A stretch of 64,000 nt of DNA from Haliclona indistincta. Taxonomy: Eukaryota; Porifera; Demospongiae; Haplosclerida; Chalinidae. Within the stretch, counting starts at the first letter, position 1. The number at the start of each line of letters is the position of its first letter. The translations under genes were made by a program, and so were the position numbers. The DNA is taken from positions 2,554,482-2,618,481 of the forward strand of contig OZ024787.1 in assembly GCA_964017065.1 (NCBI GenBank). The letters are read 5' to 3'. Below the pieces are notes generated by a model, which had not been told where the DNA came from, did not search any database, and worked only from the letters and a program-made list of their open reading frames with translations. Positions 32,225-44,416 of the stretch are shown here, in pieces.

Positions 32225-35200
32225 ATGGATATCATCCAGCTGGTAATGGCAGCTCTACTAGTGTTGCTGCTGTTGTTGGCTGTCCCTCTCACTGCCTTCA
32301 CTGCCAATGTCTACTATGTCACAGCTGATGATGCAGCTGGTCATAAGCAGTCATGTCCTCCACACCAGATATGCCACAACCTCTCCTACTACATCTCCCA
32401 ACCTGACCACTACTTCACCTCTAACACCACCATCATCTTCTTAAAAGGTCAGCACAGCTTTGACAGAGTGGATCATGTACATGTCAACAATGTACACAAA
32501 ACTGAGGGGACAAGGCGAGTGGCCAGTAGCAGGAGCTGAGGAGACTGTGATGCAGTCTACAGTCATTATCAACTGCACCAGAGGAAGAGGAGGATTCAGA
32601 TTTGATACTGGTTATGATATTACCATTGAAGGCCTTACTATCACTAACTGTGGTCATCCTCATGATGGTGTATTCCAGTTTGCAAATGTCATTAAATTTT
32701 TCTTTCATCAAAATTCGATACAGTTCATGTCAGGATATGGACTTATGGCTTCAAGTTGTGTGAGTGTCGTACTTTCTAACTGCTCTTTCTATCATTCAGT
32801 AGTGTGTTTAAAATCAGGTAGTGGAGTAGCTATTTATTACGGACGATCTTCTCACAAGAACTATTCATTGGAGCTCACTTTTTCTAACTTCACTAAGTGT
32901 TATAATCCGCAATCAGGTGGAGGCATTCAACTGCAAACCAGCATGTTTTCTCATCTTCCGATAAAAGCTATTCTTTCAAATTTGGTTGTGTCTCATAGTA
33001 GTGCAACAAATTTTGGTGGATGCCTATCAGTGACATTGACAAATGTTGCGAAGACTTTTTTGGCAATTGTAAATAGTTATTTCTTAAATTGTTCAGCACA
33101 TAAAAATGGCGGAGGTGTTTATATAGCTGGCCCTTCATCCGCTAATATCACTTTAAAAAACATCAAATTAGTTGAGAATACCTTTTCTAGTGGAATCATT
33201 GACTTATTTTCAAGTGAACTGGTTATGATCTGTAGAACAAATAATAACTATGTTCACTTTTCTTTATTAGACTCAACTATAATTCACACTAGAGCTTCGA
33301 ACTCAGTTCTTTATGTGAAGCGTTGTCGTCATGTATCAGTGAATAATACGCAGGTAACAATGGCTAATCAGAGATTTGCTGGCTTTGAGTTGGAAAATTT
33401 GAGGTCCGTAAGTATCAGCAACAGTTGTTTTCATGGATGTTTCAATCTGCCTTCTGTACTTCTGGTAAATTCGAATGTTTATATAAACATTAAAAACTCA
33501 TTTTTTTTCAACAACACTAATGGTCGCTCGGTCATCACATTTTATGAATCTAATAGTGACATCACAAACTCCACTATATCAGATAACAGCATGGCTGGTA
33601 TCACTGCTTTACGGTGCAAGATTGATTTTCATGGTCGCAACGTGATACAGAACAACAGACACACTGAGGGAGCTGGTATCACACTGATTTTACCTGGTGT
33701 TATCACAACGCATGATAAATTGTATTTGCTCAATAATACAGCTAAAAATCATGGTGGAGCAATTCTGGTGATACCTGTATCGAAACCATTTACTCTGCAA
33801 TACAATAATATTGTGACAAAGTGTTCTTTTGATTTTTCAATGGATTCCTCTATATTTTTTTCTGGCAACACTGCTGGGAGAGGTGGTGATAATGTATATG
33901 GGGCGACTCTTATGAATTGTGAAGCCCATTTCTGTAACAAAGCTCCATATGTTGGACAACAAAATGAAACTTCTTATTACTTTGACTCACCTCTTCTGAA
34001 ATATTTTCACATTGCTGACACTGACAGACTTTCGTCCATGTCATCTGACCCGATCATGGTCTGCTTCTGTATTGCCTACAGACCAGACTGCTCTGATAGG
34101 ACCCCACGTCACATACAAACATATCCAGGACTAGAGATCAACACAACAATAGCAACAGTAGGATACTATGGTGGTACAAGTCCTGGTGTTGTACAAGTCA
34201 GTGCTCAAAATTCTAAACTGGTTCACTTCTATGGTCAAAATGATACTACTAGCTGTTTCCAACTTCACATTCTCCTAGAGAAAATGTCCTCATCAACAGC
34301 ACTGGTTGACATCAAGGTGGAAGGTGGCTTAAAAGACTGGGGTCTATCACTTATTGTGGACATATTGGATTGTCCAACAGGCTTTGTGGCTATAGAAAAG
34401 AACTCAGAACAGCATCACTGTCGCTGTGTTCCACTCTTGGCTGATAATCATGTCCAATGCAATGTAACACTTATACCTTACAAGTTTGTGAGACCAGGCA
34501 ACAGTTGGTTTGCCTACATCAACAACACTCAGTGTATTACTGGTACTACCAATTGTCCTTTTGACTACTGCAATCGATCCAATGTCTCATTTGACATCAT
34601 GGCACCAGATCGTCAGTGTTTAGGCAATAGAACAGGTATACTGTGTGGACAATGCCAGTCTCACCTTAGTATCATGCTGGGATCCAATCGCTGTGGTACT
34701 TGCTCCAACTGGTATCTATTCTTGTTACCAGTATTTGGCCTCGCTGGCATAGTGTTAGTGGCTGTGTTGATGTTCCTGAACTTGAGTGTCTCTGTGGGAA
34801 CTATCAATGGACTACTGTTCTATGCTAATATGGTGAAGCTAAATGAAGCTTTCTTCTTCCCAAACGGTAGTATTCCAGTAGTGAGCCAGTTCATCTCATG
34901 GCTGAACCTTGACCTTGGTATCGAAGTGTGTTTGTTTGATGGACTGGATGGCTACTGGAACACTTGGCTACAGTTCGCTTTTCCTGGTTACCTGTTTCTT
35001 CTCATGGGTGGTGTTATTTTTGGGTGCCGCTACTCTGTGTGGCTGTGCAGGTTGTGTGGCTCTCATGCTGTCCCAGCACTAGCTACACTTTTTCTCATGT
35101 CTTACACTAAAATCCTGCTCACAGTCACTAATGCTCTCTCAATGTCTCAGCTGCCATGCAATGACAGTCTACTGACAGTGTGGAGTGTAGATGGGAACAT

Positions 35201-36005
35201 TGAGTATGGCAGTGGTAAACACCTTGTTTTAGTGGTCTTTTCTTGTGGCGTCCTGGTCATTGGACTGGCTTATCCTGTTTTAGTGTTGTGTGCTCCTCTG
35301 TTAGAGAGATACAGTGACAAGTGCATCTCACGGCAGTGTAGGTGGAATCCTGTGGCAAGGTTAAAGCCACTGTTAGATGCTTATGGAGGACCTTACAGAG
35401 ACAAGTATCGATTCTGGACAGGAGTGACTCTAATGGTGCGACTAACTCTCACTGTGACATTCTCCTTCACTTCAGGAGGATTGGCTGTTGTCAATGCTTG
35501 CATTATCAGTACAGTCATTGTGGTAATATTTACTGTTTGGTTCTTTTTAAACGGTGTGTATAAAAGTGTTTACATCAGTGCTCTTGAAATGCTCTATCTT
35601 CTCAACTTGTATCTACTGAGCATCGTTTGTGTGTCTATGTTTACTCTTGACTTGAATAGCAAACAAACTGTAACAATCGTTTCAATTTGTGTGTCCTTAG
35701 TGGTATGTTTGGCAACCATTGCTGTGCATATTAGGAAAAATCTTGAATTCCAGAAAATTAAGAGAAAGTTAGGTTTTAAAGATCGACCAGAGTATACAGC
35801 AGTACCTCAGGTGGCAGCAGATGAGGACTATGAAGATGACAAGACTCCACGATCAGCATCTCCACCATCAATGGTGTATGGATCGAGTAGAGGAGAACAT
35901 CAGTTTGTACTGGAGTTTACACTTGACGATCAAGACCAGGAGTCTCTCTCTCCAGTGCTGATGGAGAGGGAGCCACTACTGTTTGATACTAACATGAGCT
36001 CTTGA
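32225..36005 (+). pseudogene. Beta-helix multipass receptor-like gene, copy C, single frameshift
   Basis: Same layout as B and closest to it through the cysteine-rich region, membrane core and tail (EREPLLFDTNMSS). The N-terminus reads MDIIQLVMAALLVLLLLLAV through a normal signal peptide and start of ectodomain, but at about 32,500 five bases are missing relative to D (CACAAAACTGAGGGG against the 20-base D version). This shifts the frame and ends the first reading frame at 32,539. From there the remaining roughly 1,160 codons are open with no other lesion. Either the gene died very recently, or this is an assembly or sequencing error or an allele. The second ATG (32246) is homologous to the start of A, B and D. 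The promoter block is intact. Confidence 0.75.
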
Positions 36006-36536
36006 CTTTTTTCTCGGTGATTGCTGCCATTTTTTTACACTTCTGTGTTGTTTGTTGTTAGTGACCAAAATTTGATTTTTTTTTTCAATGTCTAATGTAA
36101 TTATAACATAATTATGTTGATTATAAGTTGGACACTGTTCTGTGTCACTGACTTGTTATTACGCATTACAACAAGGCATTATGTGTAAAAGATGGCCAGA
36201 AAACATAATAATAGCAATAGTGTCTAGGATGAAACACTCACAAGTTAGATGTGATATGCATATTGAACAGCTTTAAGAATGCCTTCTCTTAATTGATACG
36301 ACTATTACACAAAGAGCTAGACATTAGGTATGTGAAATGGTTATACTACCTCACAGCCTTTGCTTTACAGGAGATTCCTATCTGTTAGTTGTATGATACC
36401 TCTGTTGATGGCATACAAATTTAGTGCTGTCACGTGCTTTGTTCTTGTTCTTTGTTAAGAACTAAGTGCTCAAACTAGCAACACAAAGTCAGCAATTTTT
36501 TGGATTGAAGTATATCTTACTGCATCCCTGCGAATG

Positions 36537-36590
36537 CAATATCCGATTTATACAACTGAGCTTGAGGGAATGGTTGTATAAATCGGATAT
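36537..36590. repeat. Spacer hairpin copy 2
   Basis: The same 18-bp arms as at 28,331-28,382, both arms unchanged. Confidence 0.8.
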
Positions 36591-36875
36591 GGAACGAGCG
36601 GGGTTGTATTAACAAATATTTTTCCGGTTCAACCTACTCACGTGAGCTCGCACAGGGTCGATCGAGCAAATGGACTCTCCCGTTAGCTAGTTACAGCGCT
36701 CCCTGTAGCCTTCACTCACAACTGGAACTGCCCGAAAAGCCAACTAACGATGTGTAATGTGAACCTTAACGTTGCTAGAAAGGTAAGAACCCAAATGAGC
36801 GTTTTTTTTTCATTTCTGTATCTGACCCAAACATCGAGTTTGTTATCAACGCACATCTTATGGCCTGTTTCTTTA

Positions 36876-37138
36876 GCACTCACCCTTACAACCAAACAGG
36901 ATGATATTCTAAGGATGATGTCAATGCTTACATTATCATTACTGTAATTGTTGGTATTCATTCTCTTTGGTTTTTCATGAATGTTATATGAAAGCATTCA
37001 TGTAAGCGCTCTTGAATGCTTTGTATTCTCAACACGTTTCTTCTCAGTATTTTTACTTTGACAACTGTTTCTCTTGACTCAATTAAGTAACTACCTGATT
37101 GCAACCATTTCTTCGGTCAGTATATTTCTTTAGGAGTG
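36876..37138 (+). pseudogene. Decayed scrap of receptor C-terminal membrane region, copy 2
   Basis: Twin of 28,670-28,920 with the same overall layout and small differences (for example an extra GAAAGCATTC before TGTAAGCGCTC). The scrap therefore existed before the unit was duplicated. Confidence 0.7.
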
Positions 37139-38390
37139 TCCTGGCCGATCTTTTCACCTCAGCGTCTTCTTTTAAAAAATAAGAATAGGAAAATTAAGCA
37201 GTAGAGACTAGAGAACATGATCTGTTAAGATAGGTGTGTTTTTGATTATTATAACACTTGACTGATACAGTGTTCCACACGAAGACGCTTGAAAAGTCAT
37301 TTTTGGATAATTTGCTCATTTTCTCTGAACTTCATGATCCTATGCATATATGCATGTACCATCATGAAGGTCTATCCTCATGAGAGTTGACTACATCATA
37401 TGGCTTTGCGTCACATGGCTGTCACGTGATAAAAGATGGCAGTAAACACACCCACACAGCAGACCATGTTAGGCAAAGGATCTCTACAACGAGTGGTAGT
37501 TAAGAACTATTAAAGCTGCAGTCAAACACTTGTCCCAGATGCACTCGTGTGAGCGGCGCGAGAAGTCGCCGTCGGCTATACTTCGGGAACAGGGAGCGTA
37601 AAACAGTGTTTTCGACATTGCCCAACGTTAGGCACAGGATCTCCAGAGTTTCTGTTAGTTAAGAGCCAATACTTACTTAATGCAAAGGTTAAGCATAGTG
37701 CATTAACGACAGACTTACTTGACGTGTCTCCCTCTTTGCATTGCAGCAAACGAAGCTCGGTCTCACAAAAAAGCTGCTTTTTGACGGCCATCTTGCTGTT
37801 TAGTGACGTTTTTATTGGGCTCCGCCTTAAAAAATGACGACACGACTATTAACAGTAACCTTGTGACGCCACTGGCTTTTACAGTTGTTGGTTACTGTTT
37901 ATTAAAAGTGTCGTCACTCTTTTTGAAGCTTAGGGTTTATGTTTTGTGTGTTTTACGTGTGCTAGCATATGCTGTGCTCACTAGAGTGCTGTATATAGTA
38001 GTGGCCAATATCAACTTGTCACTCTGTTGGTTCTATTTGATTGTTATTTTAAACAATTCTTCCCAATTACCTCGTTTAAAAGGGCGGTACCAGCAATGTT
38101 ATTAATGAGCAGAGAATTGTTATAACCATCAACAGTGTGGTACTTGGCTACTCCACAAGTGAAGATTGAGATGCGCTCATCTCATCACGTATGACGGGTG
38201 TCAGCACAGCGCATAGCTCACAATCAACAGTGCTCGACATGAGAGACAGAGATCATCAGTATACTGTGCTCCCTGCACCGATCGAGCTTCGGGCACTCAA
38301 CTACAGTAGCTAGCTGGTCTCACAACAATTTCGACCAGGTGCATTGCTATTGTGTATCATAACAAACAATCGTCATGAAAATTGATCACT

Positions 38391-39085
38391 ATGCCTCGGT
38401 GGGCGGAGCCATGAGGCATACAGTAGTCGTGGTGTCAGTCAGTCGGTCAGTCATTCTGTCTGTCTGTCGCAATGATTTCTCGTAGCTCGCTGAAAACTAA
38501 TCGCTGAAACAAGTAACACGAGTAGAAATCGATACTTGCTCGGATTTGAATTTTCAGAAGTTTGATTTTAAAGCTTAGTGCGTAAGTTATCGTGTGAATT
38601 GCTCGCAGTTGGTTCAGTTTTGTAGCGCTCGTTAAAAGTTAAGCTTTGAAACTAGTAGAACACGGTATTATTTCGCTTTTGAACATGTGATATGAAGCTT
38701 AGTTCGTGAGTTATGGCGCTATTTGCTCACTTTGTTTACCGTTGCTGGCGATCTGGACTTCTCCAAAGGCAAGGCTGTCCACAGTTGACTCCCTAGAAGC
38801 TGATAGGTTAGAATTTTACTACAGGATAGCAGCGCAGGTCCAGAGAAATTATGTAAGCAAGCTATAGAAGCTATCTCGCTCGTGGTACGTGTGTGACTGC
38901 TGTGCTAACACTGTAGACACGCCCAGTTGAATTGTGGTTAGCACTGATTGGCTTCTGATTGCACAACTAAAGCACTGCATTGTGATTGCTATGCAGAAAT
39001 CCTGTATACATGCATCTGCAGTTGCTGTGTTTGTGGAATAGTGGATAGTTGTGTTTGTGGATATTGAGTCATTCCACCGAGGCAT
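38391..39085. mobile_element. Element M2 copy 2
   Basis: Matches 30,767-31,474 with the same ATGCCTCGGTGG ends, left palindrome (one mismatch in the arm) and tetranucleotide arrays. Confidence 0.75.
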
Positions 39086-39854
39086 CTGCACCTTAGGTGC
39101 TTCATTACGTTTTAGTAATAACTAACGATTGGAAAATGTTTTCGTCTATTATACAATGGCAAAGAAATGTCAAGTTTTATTGTCCGCTTATGACTAGGTT
39201 GCCATTCTTAGCATGTATACGATATAATAAAAGTGGTGATGTCATTGTACCAGCTGTTGACATTCAGTCGTGTGGTGTAAGGTGGCCAACTAAAACGTAT
39301 ATTTTATCAGTTGTGTAGCTTTTTGAATATGAATTTAGGTGGATTGTCTGTCATTAATCCTTGTAGTAGTTTTCACATCAGTGTGTTCTGTTCAAAAATA
39401 GGAATAGGAAAACTAAGTAGTAGAGACTAGAGAGCATTATCTGTTAAGATATAGGTGTGTGTTTGATTATGTAACACTTGACTGATAGACAAAACTTAAA
39501 TGCTTAATTCTCATTTGCCAAGTTCAAAGAGTTCAAACACTTTAGGTTAATAATATTTACAACTTTTAATGACAAAGAACATTTTGTGAAAGCCTTACTA
39601 TTACAAAAACAATTATGTTTAAAATTTTAATTAGTGAATAACCCAAACATTATTTGTTTAACAACATGTTTGCACCATTAAACTCTTCACTTGACTCTTT
39701 CTTATGACTTCACAGAATGTATGTATAGTCTGTGTTAAACACACCTTGCCCAGTAATTACTTCTGCTGTAAAGGTAACAAACCTGTGGTCAAAACATACA
39801 TGGCTTATTTAAATTTAGCGTTGAAAGATACTGATGGATATTATATAGCAGGAA
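39086..39854. other. Spacer and promoter region upstream of D
   Basis: Non-coding copy of 31,475-32,224 with small indels. No gene seen. Confidence 0.6.
39640..39813 (+). promoter_or_regulatory. Array promoter block of copy D
   Basis: AACCCAAACATT (39640-39651) and TTATTTAAA (39805-39813), the latter 42 bp before the ATG at 39855. The upstream ATG used by C, E and G runs into a TAG after four codons here. Confidence 0.45.
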
Positions 39855-42800
39855 ATGGCTGCACTACTAGTGTTGCTGCTGTTGTTGGCTGTCCCTCTCA
39901 CTGCCTTCACTGCCAATGTCTACTATGTCACAGCTGATGATGCAGCTGGTCATCAGCAGTCATGTCCTCCACACCAGATATGCCACAACCTCTCCTACTA
40001 CATCTCCCAGCCTGACCACTACTTCACCTCTGACACCACCATCATCTTCTTAAAAGGTCAGCACAGCTTTGACAGAGTGGATCATGTACATGTCAACAAT
40101 GTACACAACTTGACTCTGAGGGGACAAGGCGAGTGGCCGGTAGCAGGAGCTGAGGAGACTGTAATGCAGTCTACAGTCATTATCAACTGCACCAGAGGAA
40201 GAGGAGGATTCAGATTTGATACTGGTTATGATATTACCATTGAAGGTCTTACCATCACTAACTGTGGCCATCCAAATGATGGTGTATTCCAGTTTGCAAA
40301 TGTCATTAAATTTTTCTTTCATCAAAATTCGATACAGTTCATGTCAGGATATGGACTTATGGCTTCAAGTTGTGTGAGTGTCGTACTTTCTAACTGCTCT
40401 TTCTATCATTCAGTAGTGTGTTTAAAATCAGGTAGTGGAGTAGCTATTTATTACGGACGATCTTCGCACAAAAACTATTCATTGGAGGTCACTTTTTCTA
40501 ACTTCACTAAGTGTTATAATCCGCAATCAGGCGGAGGCATTCAACTGCAAACCAGCATGTTTTCTAATCTTCCGATAAAAGCTATTCTTTCAAATTTGAT
40601 CGTGTCTCATTGTAGTGCAACAAATTTTGGTGGATGCCTATCTGTGACATTGACAAATGTTGCGAAGACTTTTTTGGCAATTGTAAATAGTTATTTCTTA
40701 AATTGTTCAGCACATAAAAATGGCGGAGGAGTTTATATAGCTGGCCCTTCTTTCGCTAATATCACTTTAAAAAACATCAAATTAGTTGAGAATACCTTTT
40801 CTAGTGGAATCATTGACTTATTTTCAAGTGAACTGGTTATGATCTGTAGAACAAATAATAACTATGTTTACTTTTCTTTATTAGACTCAACTATAATTCA
40901 CACTAAAGCTTCGAACTCAGTTCTTTATGTGAAGCGTTGTCGTCATGTATCAGTGAATAATACGCAGGTAACAATTGCTAATCAGAGATTTGCTGGCTTT
41001 GAGTTGGAAAATTTGAGGTCCGTAAGTATCGACAACAGTTGTTTTCATGAATGTTTCAATCTGCCTTCTGTACTTTTGGTAAATTCGAATGTTTATATAA
41101 ACATTAAAAACTCATTTTTTTTCAACAACACTAATGGTCGCTCGGTCATCACATTTTATGAATCTAATAGTGACATCACAAACTCCATTATATCAGATAA
41201 CAGCATGGCTGGTATCACTGCTTTACGGTGCAAGATTGACTTTCATGGTCGCAACGTGATACAGAACAACATACACACAGAGGGAGCTGGTATCACACTG
41301 ATTTTACCTGGTATTATCACAACGTATGATGAATTGTATTTGCTCAATAATACAGCCGTAAGTCATGGTGGAGCAATTCTGGTGATACCTGTATCGAAAC
41401 CTTTTACTCTGCACTACCACAAAAATATTGTCAAACAGTGTTCTTTTGATTTTTTCAATGATTCCTCTATATTTTTTTCTGGCAACACGGCTGGGAGAGG
41501 TGGTGATAATGTATATGGGGCGACTCTTATAAATTGTGAAGCACCTATCTGCAACAAAGCTCCATATGTTGGACAACGAAATGAAACTTCTTATTACTTT
41601 GACTCACCTCTTCTGAAATATTTTCACATTGCTGACACTGACAGACTTTCCTCCATGTCTTCTGACCCGATCATGGTCGTCTTCTGTGTTGCCGACAGAC
41701 CGGACTTATCTGATAGGACCCCACGTCACATACAAACATATCCAGGACTAGAGATCAACACAACAATAGCAACAGTAGGATACTATGGTGGTACAAGTCC
41801 TGGTGATGTGCAGGTCAGTGCTCTAAATGCTAAACTGGTTCACTTCTATGGTCAAAATGAGACTACCAGATGTTTCCAGGTTCACATTCTCCTAGAGAAA
41901 ATGTCCTCATCAACAGCAATGGTTGATATCAAGGTGGAAGGTGGCTTACAAGACTTTGGTCTATCACTCATTGTGGATATACTAGATTGTCCAATAGGCT
42001 TCATGATCGTAGACCAGATCTCAGGACAGCGTCAGTGTCACTGTGTTACACTTTTGGCTGATCATCATGTCCAATGCAATTTAACACTTGAGCCGTACAA
42101 GTTTGTGAGTCCAGGCAACAGTTGGTTTGGCTACATCAACAACACTCAGTGTATAACTGGTACTACTATTTGTCCTTTTGACTACTGCAATCGATCGAAT
42201 ATCTCATTTGACATCATGGCACCAGATCGTCAGTGTTTAGGTAATAGAACAGGTATACTGTGTGGACAATGCCAGTCTCACCTTAGTATCATGCTGGGGT
42301 CCAATCGCTGTGGTACTTGCTCCAACTGGTATCTATTCTTGTTACCAGTATTTGGCCTTGCTGGGATAGCGTTAGTGGCTGTGTTGATGTTCCTGAACTT
42401 GAGTGTCTCTGTCGGAACTATCAATGGACTACTGTTCTATGCTAATATAGTGAAGCTGAATGAAGCTTTCTTCTTCCCAAACGGTGGTGTTCCAGTAATG
42501 AGCCAGTTCATCTCATGGCTGAACCTTGACCTTGGTATTGAAGTGTGTTTGTTTGATGGACTGGATGGCTACTGGAACACTTGGCTACAGTTCGCTTTTC
42601 CTGGTTACCTGTTTCTTCTCATGGGTGGTGTTATTTTTGGGTGCCGCTACTCTGTGTGGCTGTGCAGGTTGTGTGGCTCTCATGCTGTCCCAGCACTAGC
42701 TACACTGTTCCTCATGTCTTACACTAAAATCTTACTCACGGTCACTAATGCTCTTTCAATGTCTCAACTGGTATGCAATGACAGTATACTGACAGTGTGG

Positions 42801-43616
42801 AGTGTAGATGGGAACATTAAGTACATTAGTGGTAACCATCTTATTCTGGTAGTCTTCTCCTTTGGTTTCCTGGTGATTGGACTGGTTTATCCTGTTTTAG
42901 TGTTGTGTGCACCTCTGCTAGAGAGATACAGTGACAAGTGTATCCCACAGCAGTGCAGGTGGAATCCGGTGGCAAGGTTAAAGCCACTATTGGATGCTTA
43001 TGGAGGACCTTACAAGGACAAGTACCGATTCTGGACAGGAGTGACTCTAATAGTACGACTAACTCTCACCGTGATATTCTCCTTCACTTCAGGAGGATTG
43101 GGTCTTGTCAATGCCTATATCATCATCACTGTCGTTGTGGGAATTCTTACTATTTGGCTTTTCATGAACTGTGTTTATAAGAGTGTTTATGTGAGTGCTC
43201 TTGAATTGGTTTATCTTCTTAACTTATATCTACTGAGCATTGCTTCTCTTGCTAGTTTTTCTCTCGATTCAAAAAAATACCAAGCTGTAACAATTATTGT
43301 TTCAATTTGTCTATCTTTAGTAGTGTTTTTGGCAACCATGGCTGTGCACATTTGGAAATATTTTGACTTGAAGAGATTCAGGAGAAAGTTAGGGTTTAAA
43401 GATCGACCAGTGTATATAGCAGTGCCACAGGTGGCGGCAGATGAAGATGTCAAGACTCCACGATCAGCATCTCCACCATCAATGGTGTATGGATCAAGTA
43501 GAGGAGAAAATCAGTTTGTACTGGAGTTTACACTTGACGATCAAGACCAGGAGTCTTTCTCTCCAGTGCTGATGGAGAGGGAACCACTCTTGTTTGATAC
43601 TAACATGAGATCTTGA
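39855..43616 (+). CDS. Beta-helix multipass receptor-like protein, copy D (intact)
   Basis: 1,253 residues, one exon: signal peptide MAALLVLLLLLAVPLTAFTA, beta-helix ectodomain to about 590, cysteine-rich segment, membrane helices, tail ending EREPLLFDTNMRS. The ectodomain is almost identical to C. From about residue 700, however, D switches to the FMIVDQISGQRQCHC form seen in A and E, and its last membrane helices (GLVNAYIIITVVVGILTIW, LASFSLDSKKY) differ from B, C, E and G. D has lost two cysteines that all other copies keep: MVCFC is MVVFC and PDCSDR is PDLSDR. SMSQLVCNDS groups D with E. AATAAA follows 19 bases after the stop. Confidence 0.85.
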   Translation: MAALLVLLLLLAVPLTAFTANVYYVTADDAAGHQQSCPPHQICHNLSYYISQPDHYFTSDTTIIFLKGQHSFDRVDHVHVNNVHNLTLRGQGEWPVAGAEETVMQSTVIINCTRGRGGFRFDTGYDITIEGLTITNCGHPNDGVFQFANVIKFFFHQNSIQFMSGYGLMASSCVSVVLSNCSFYHSVVCLKSGSGVAIYYGRSSHKNYSLEVTFSNFTKCYNPQSGGGIQLQTSMFSNLPIKAILSNLIVSHCSATNFGGCLSVTLTNVAKTFLAIVNSYFLNCSAHKNGGGVYIAGPSFANITLKNIKLVENTFSSGIIDLFSSELVMICRTNNNYVYFSLLDSTIIHTKASNSVLYVKRCRHVSVNNTQVTIANQRFAGFELENLRSVSIDNSCFHECFNLPSVLLVNSNVYINIKNSFFFNNTNGRSVITFYESNSDITNSIISDNSMAGITALRCKIDFHGRNVIQNNIHTEGAGITLILPGIITTYDELYLLNNTAVSHGGAILVIPVSKPFTLHYHKNIVKQCSFDFFNDSSIFFSGNTAGRGGDNVYGATLINCEAPICNKAPYVGQRNETSYYFDSPLLKYFHIADTDRLSSMSSDPIMVVFCVADRPDLSDRTPRHIQTYPGLEINTTIATVGYYGGTSPGDVQVSALNAKLVHFYGQNETTRCFQVHILLEKMSSSTAMVDIKVEGGLQDFGLSLIVDILDCPIGFMIVDQISGQRQCHCVTLLADHHVQCNLTLEPYKFVSPGNSWFGYINNTQCITGTTICPFDYCNRSNISFDIMAPDRQCLGNRTGILCGQCQSHLSIMLGSNRCGTCSNWYLFLLPVFGLAGIALVAVLMFLNLSVSVGTINGLLFYANIVKLNEAFFFPNGGVPVMSQFISWLNLDLGIEVCLFDGLDGYWNTWLQFAFPGYLFLLMGGVIFGCRYSVWLCRLCGSHAVPALATLFLMSYTKILLTVTNALSMSQLVCNDSILTVWSVDGNIKYISGNHLILVVFSFGFLVIGLVYPVLVLCAPLLERYSDKCIPQQCRWNPVARLKPLLDAYGGPYKDKYRFWTGVTLIVRLTLTVIFSFTSGGLGLVNAYIIITVVVGILTIWLFMNCVYKSVYVSALELVYLLNLYLLSIASLASFSLDSKKYQAVTIIVSICLSLVVFLATMAVHIWKYFDLKRFRRKLGFKDRPVYIAVPQVAADEDVKTPRSASPPSMVYGSSRGENQFVLEFTLDDQDQESFSPVLMEREPLLFDTNMRS

Positions 43617-43635
43617 TTATAATCACTCATGAAAG

Positions 43636-43641
43636 AATAAA
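43636..43641 (+). terminator. Polyadenylation signal of copy D
   Basis: AATAAA shortly after the stop codon. Confidence 0.5.
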
Positions 43642-44416
43642 TTGTATTGCTCTGTTGATGATAGTGAGTAATGTAGCATCAGAGAATCTGATATTGTGTG
43701 CTTGTTTGCTTATAATTATTACTTTGACATAATCAAACTCTAATTATTGCCTAGCACCTTAAATAGTAACGACGTCTGCTTCTGTACGTTCATGACTAGG
43801 TTGCCATTCTTAGCGATACAATAAAAGTGGTGATGTCATTGTACCAGCTGTTGACATTCAGCTGTGTGGTGTATGTGGCTAACTAAAACTTGTGTTTTTG
43901 TCAGCTGTGTAGTTTTTTGATATGAATTGTTTATTATAACAGTTTTCACATCAGTGTCTTCTGTTCAAAAATAGGAATAGGAAAACTAAGTAGTAGATAC
44001 TAGAGATCATGATCTGTTAAGATATAGGTGTGTGTTTGATTATGTAACACTTGACTGATAGACAAAACTTAAATGCTTATCTCCAGTTGCAAGGTTCAAT
44101 TAAAACATTTTAGCTCAATTACTACTTTTAATAACAAAGAACATTTTGTGAAAGCCTTACTATTACAAAATGTTTGAATTTTTATTTAGTGAATAACCCA
44201 AACATTGTTTGTTTAACGACATGTTTGCACCATTAAACTCTTCTCACTTCATCACTTAACTCTTTCTTATGACTTCACAGAATGTATGTATTGTCTGTGT
44301 GAAACACACCTTGCTCTGCTAAAGAAAGTAATTACTTCTGCAGTAAAGGTAACAAACCTGTTGTCAAAACATAGACGATTTATTTAAACCAGTTTGTTCA
44401 GTTTTAAAAGATACTG
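43642..44416. other. Short D-E spacer with array promoter
   Basis: Only 0.8 kb separate D and E. The sequence enters the common spacer near GACTAGGTTGCCATTCTTAG, so the left two-thirds of the standard spacer, including the hairpin, coding scrap and M2, are missing. No gene. Confidence 0.6.
44195..44388 (+). promoter_or_regulatory. Array promoter block of copy E
   Basis: AACCCAAACATT (44195-44206) and TTTATTTAAA (44379-44388), 28 bp before the first ATG. Confidence 0.4.

Larger units (their letters stand above)
36006..38390. other. C-D spacer, left part (duplicate of the B-C spacer)
   Basis: Begins with the B-like 3' flank and the empty site of element X (GGCATTATGTGTAAAAG near 36,175-36,191), then follows the B-C spacer without M1. 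No gene. The hairpin and coding scrap are annotated separately. Confidence 0.7.
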
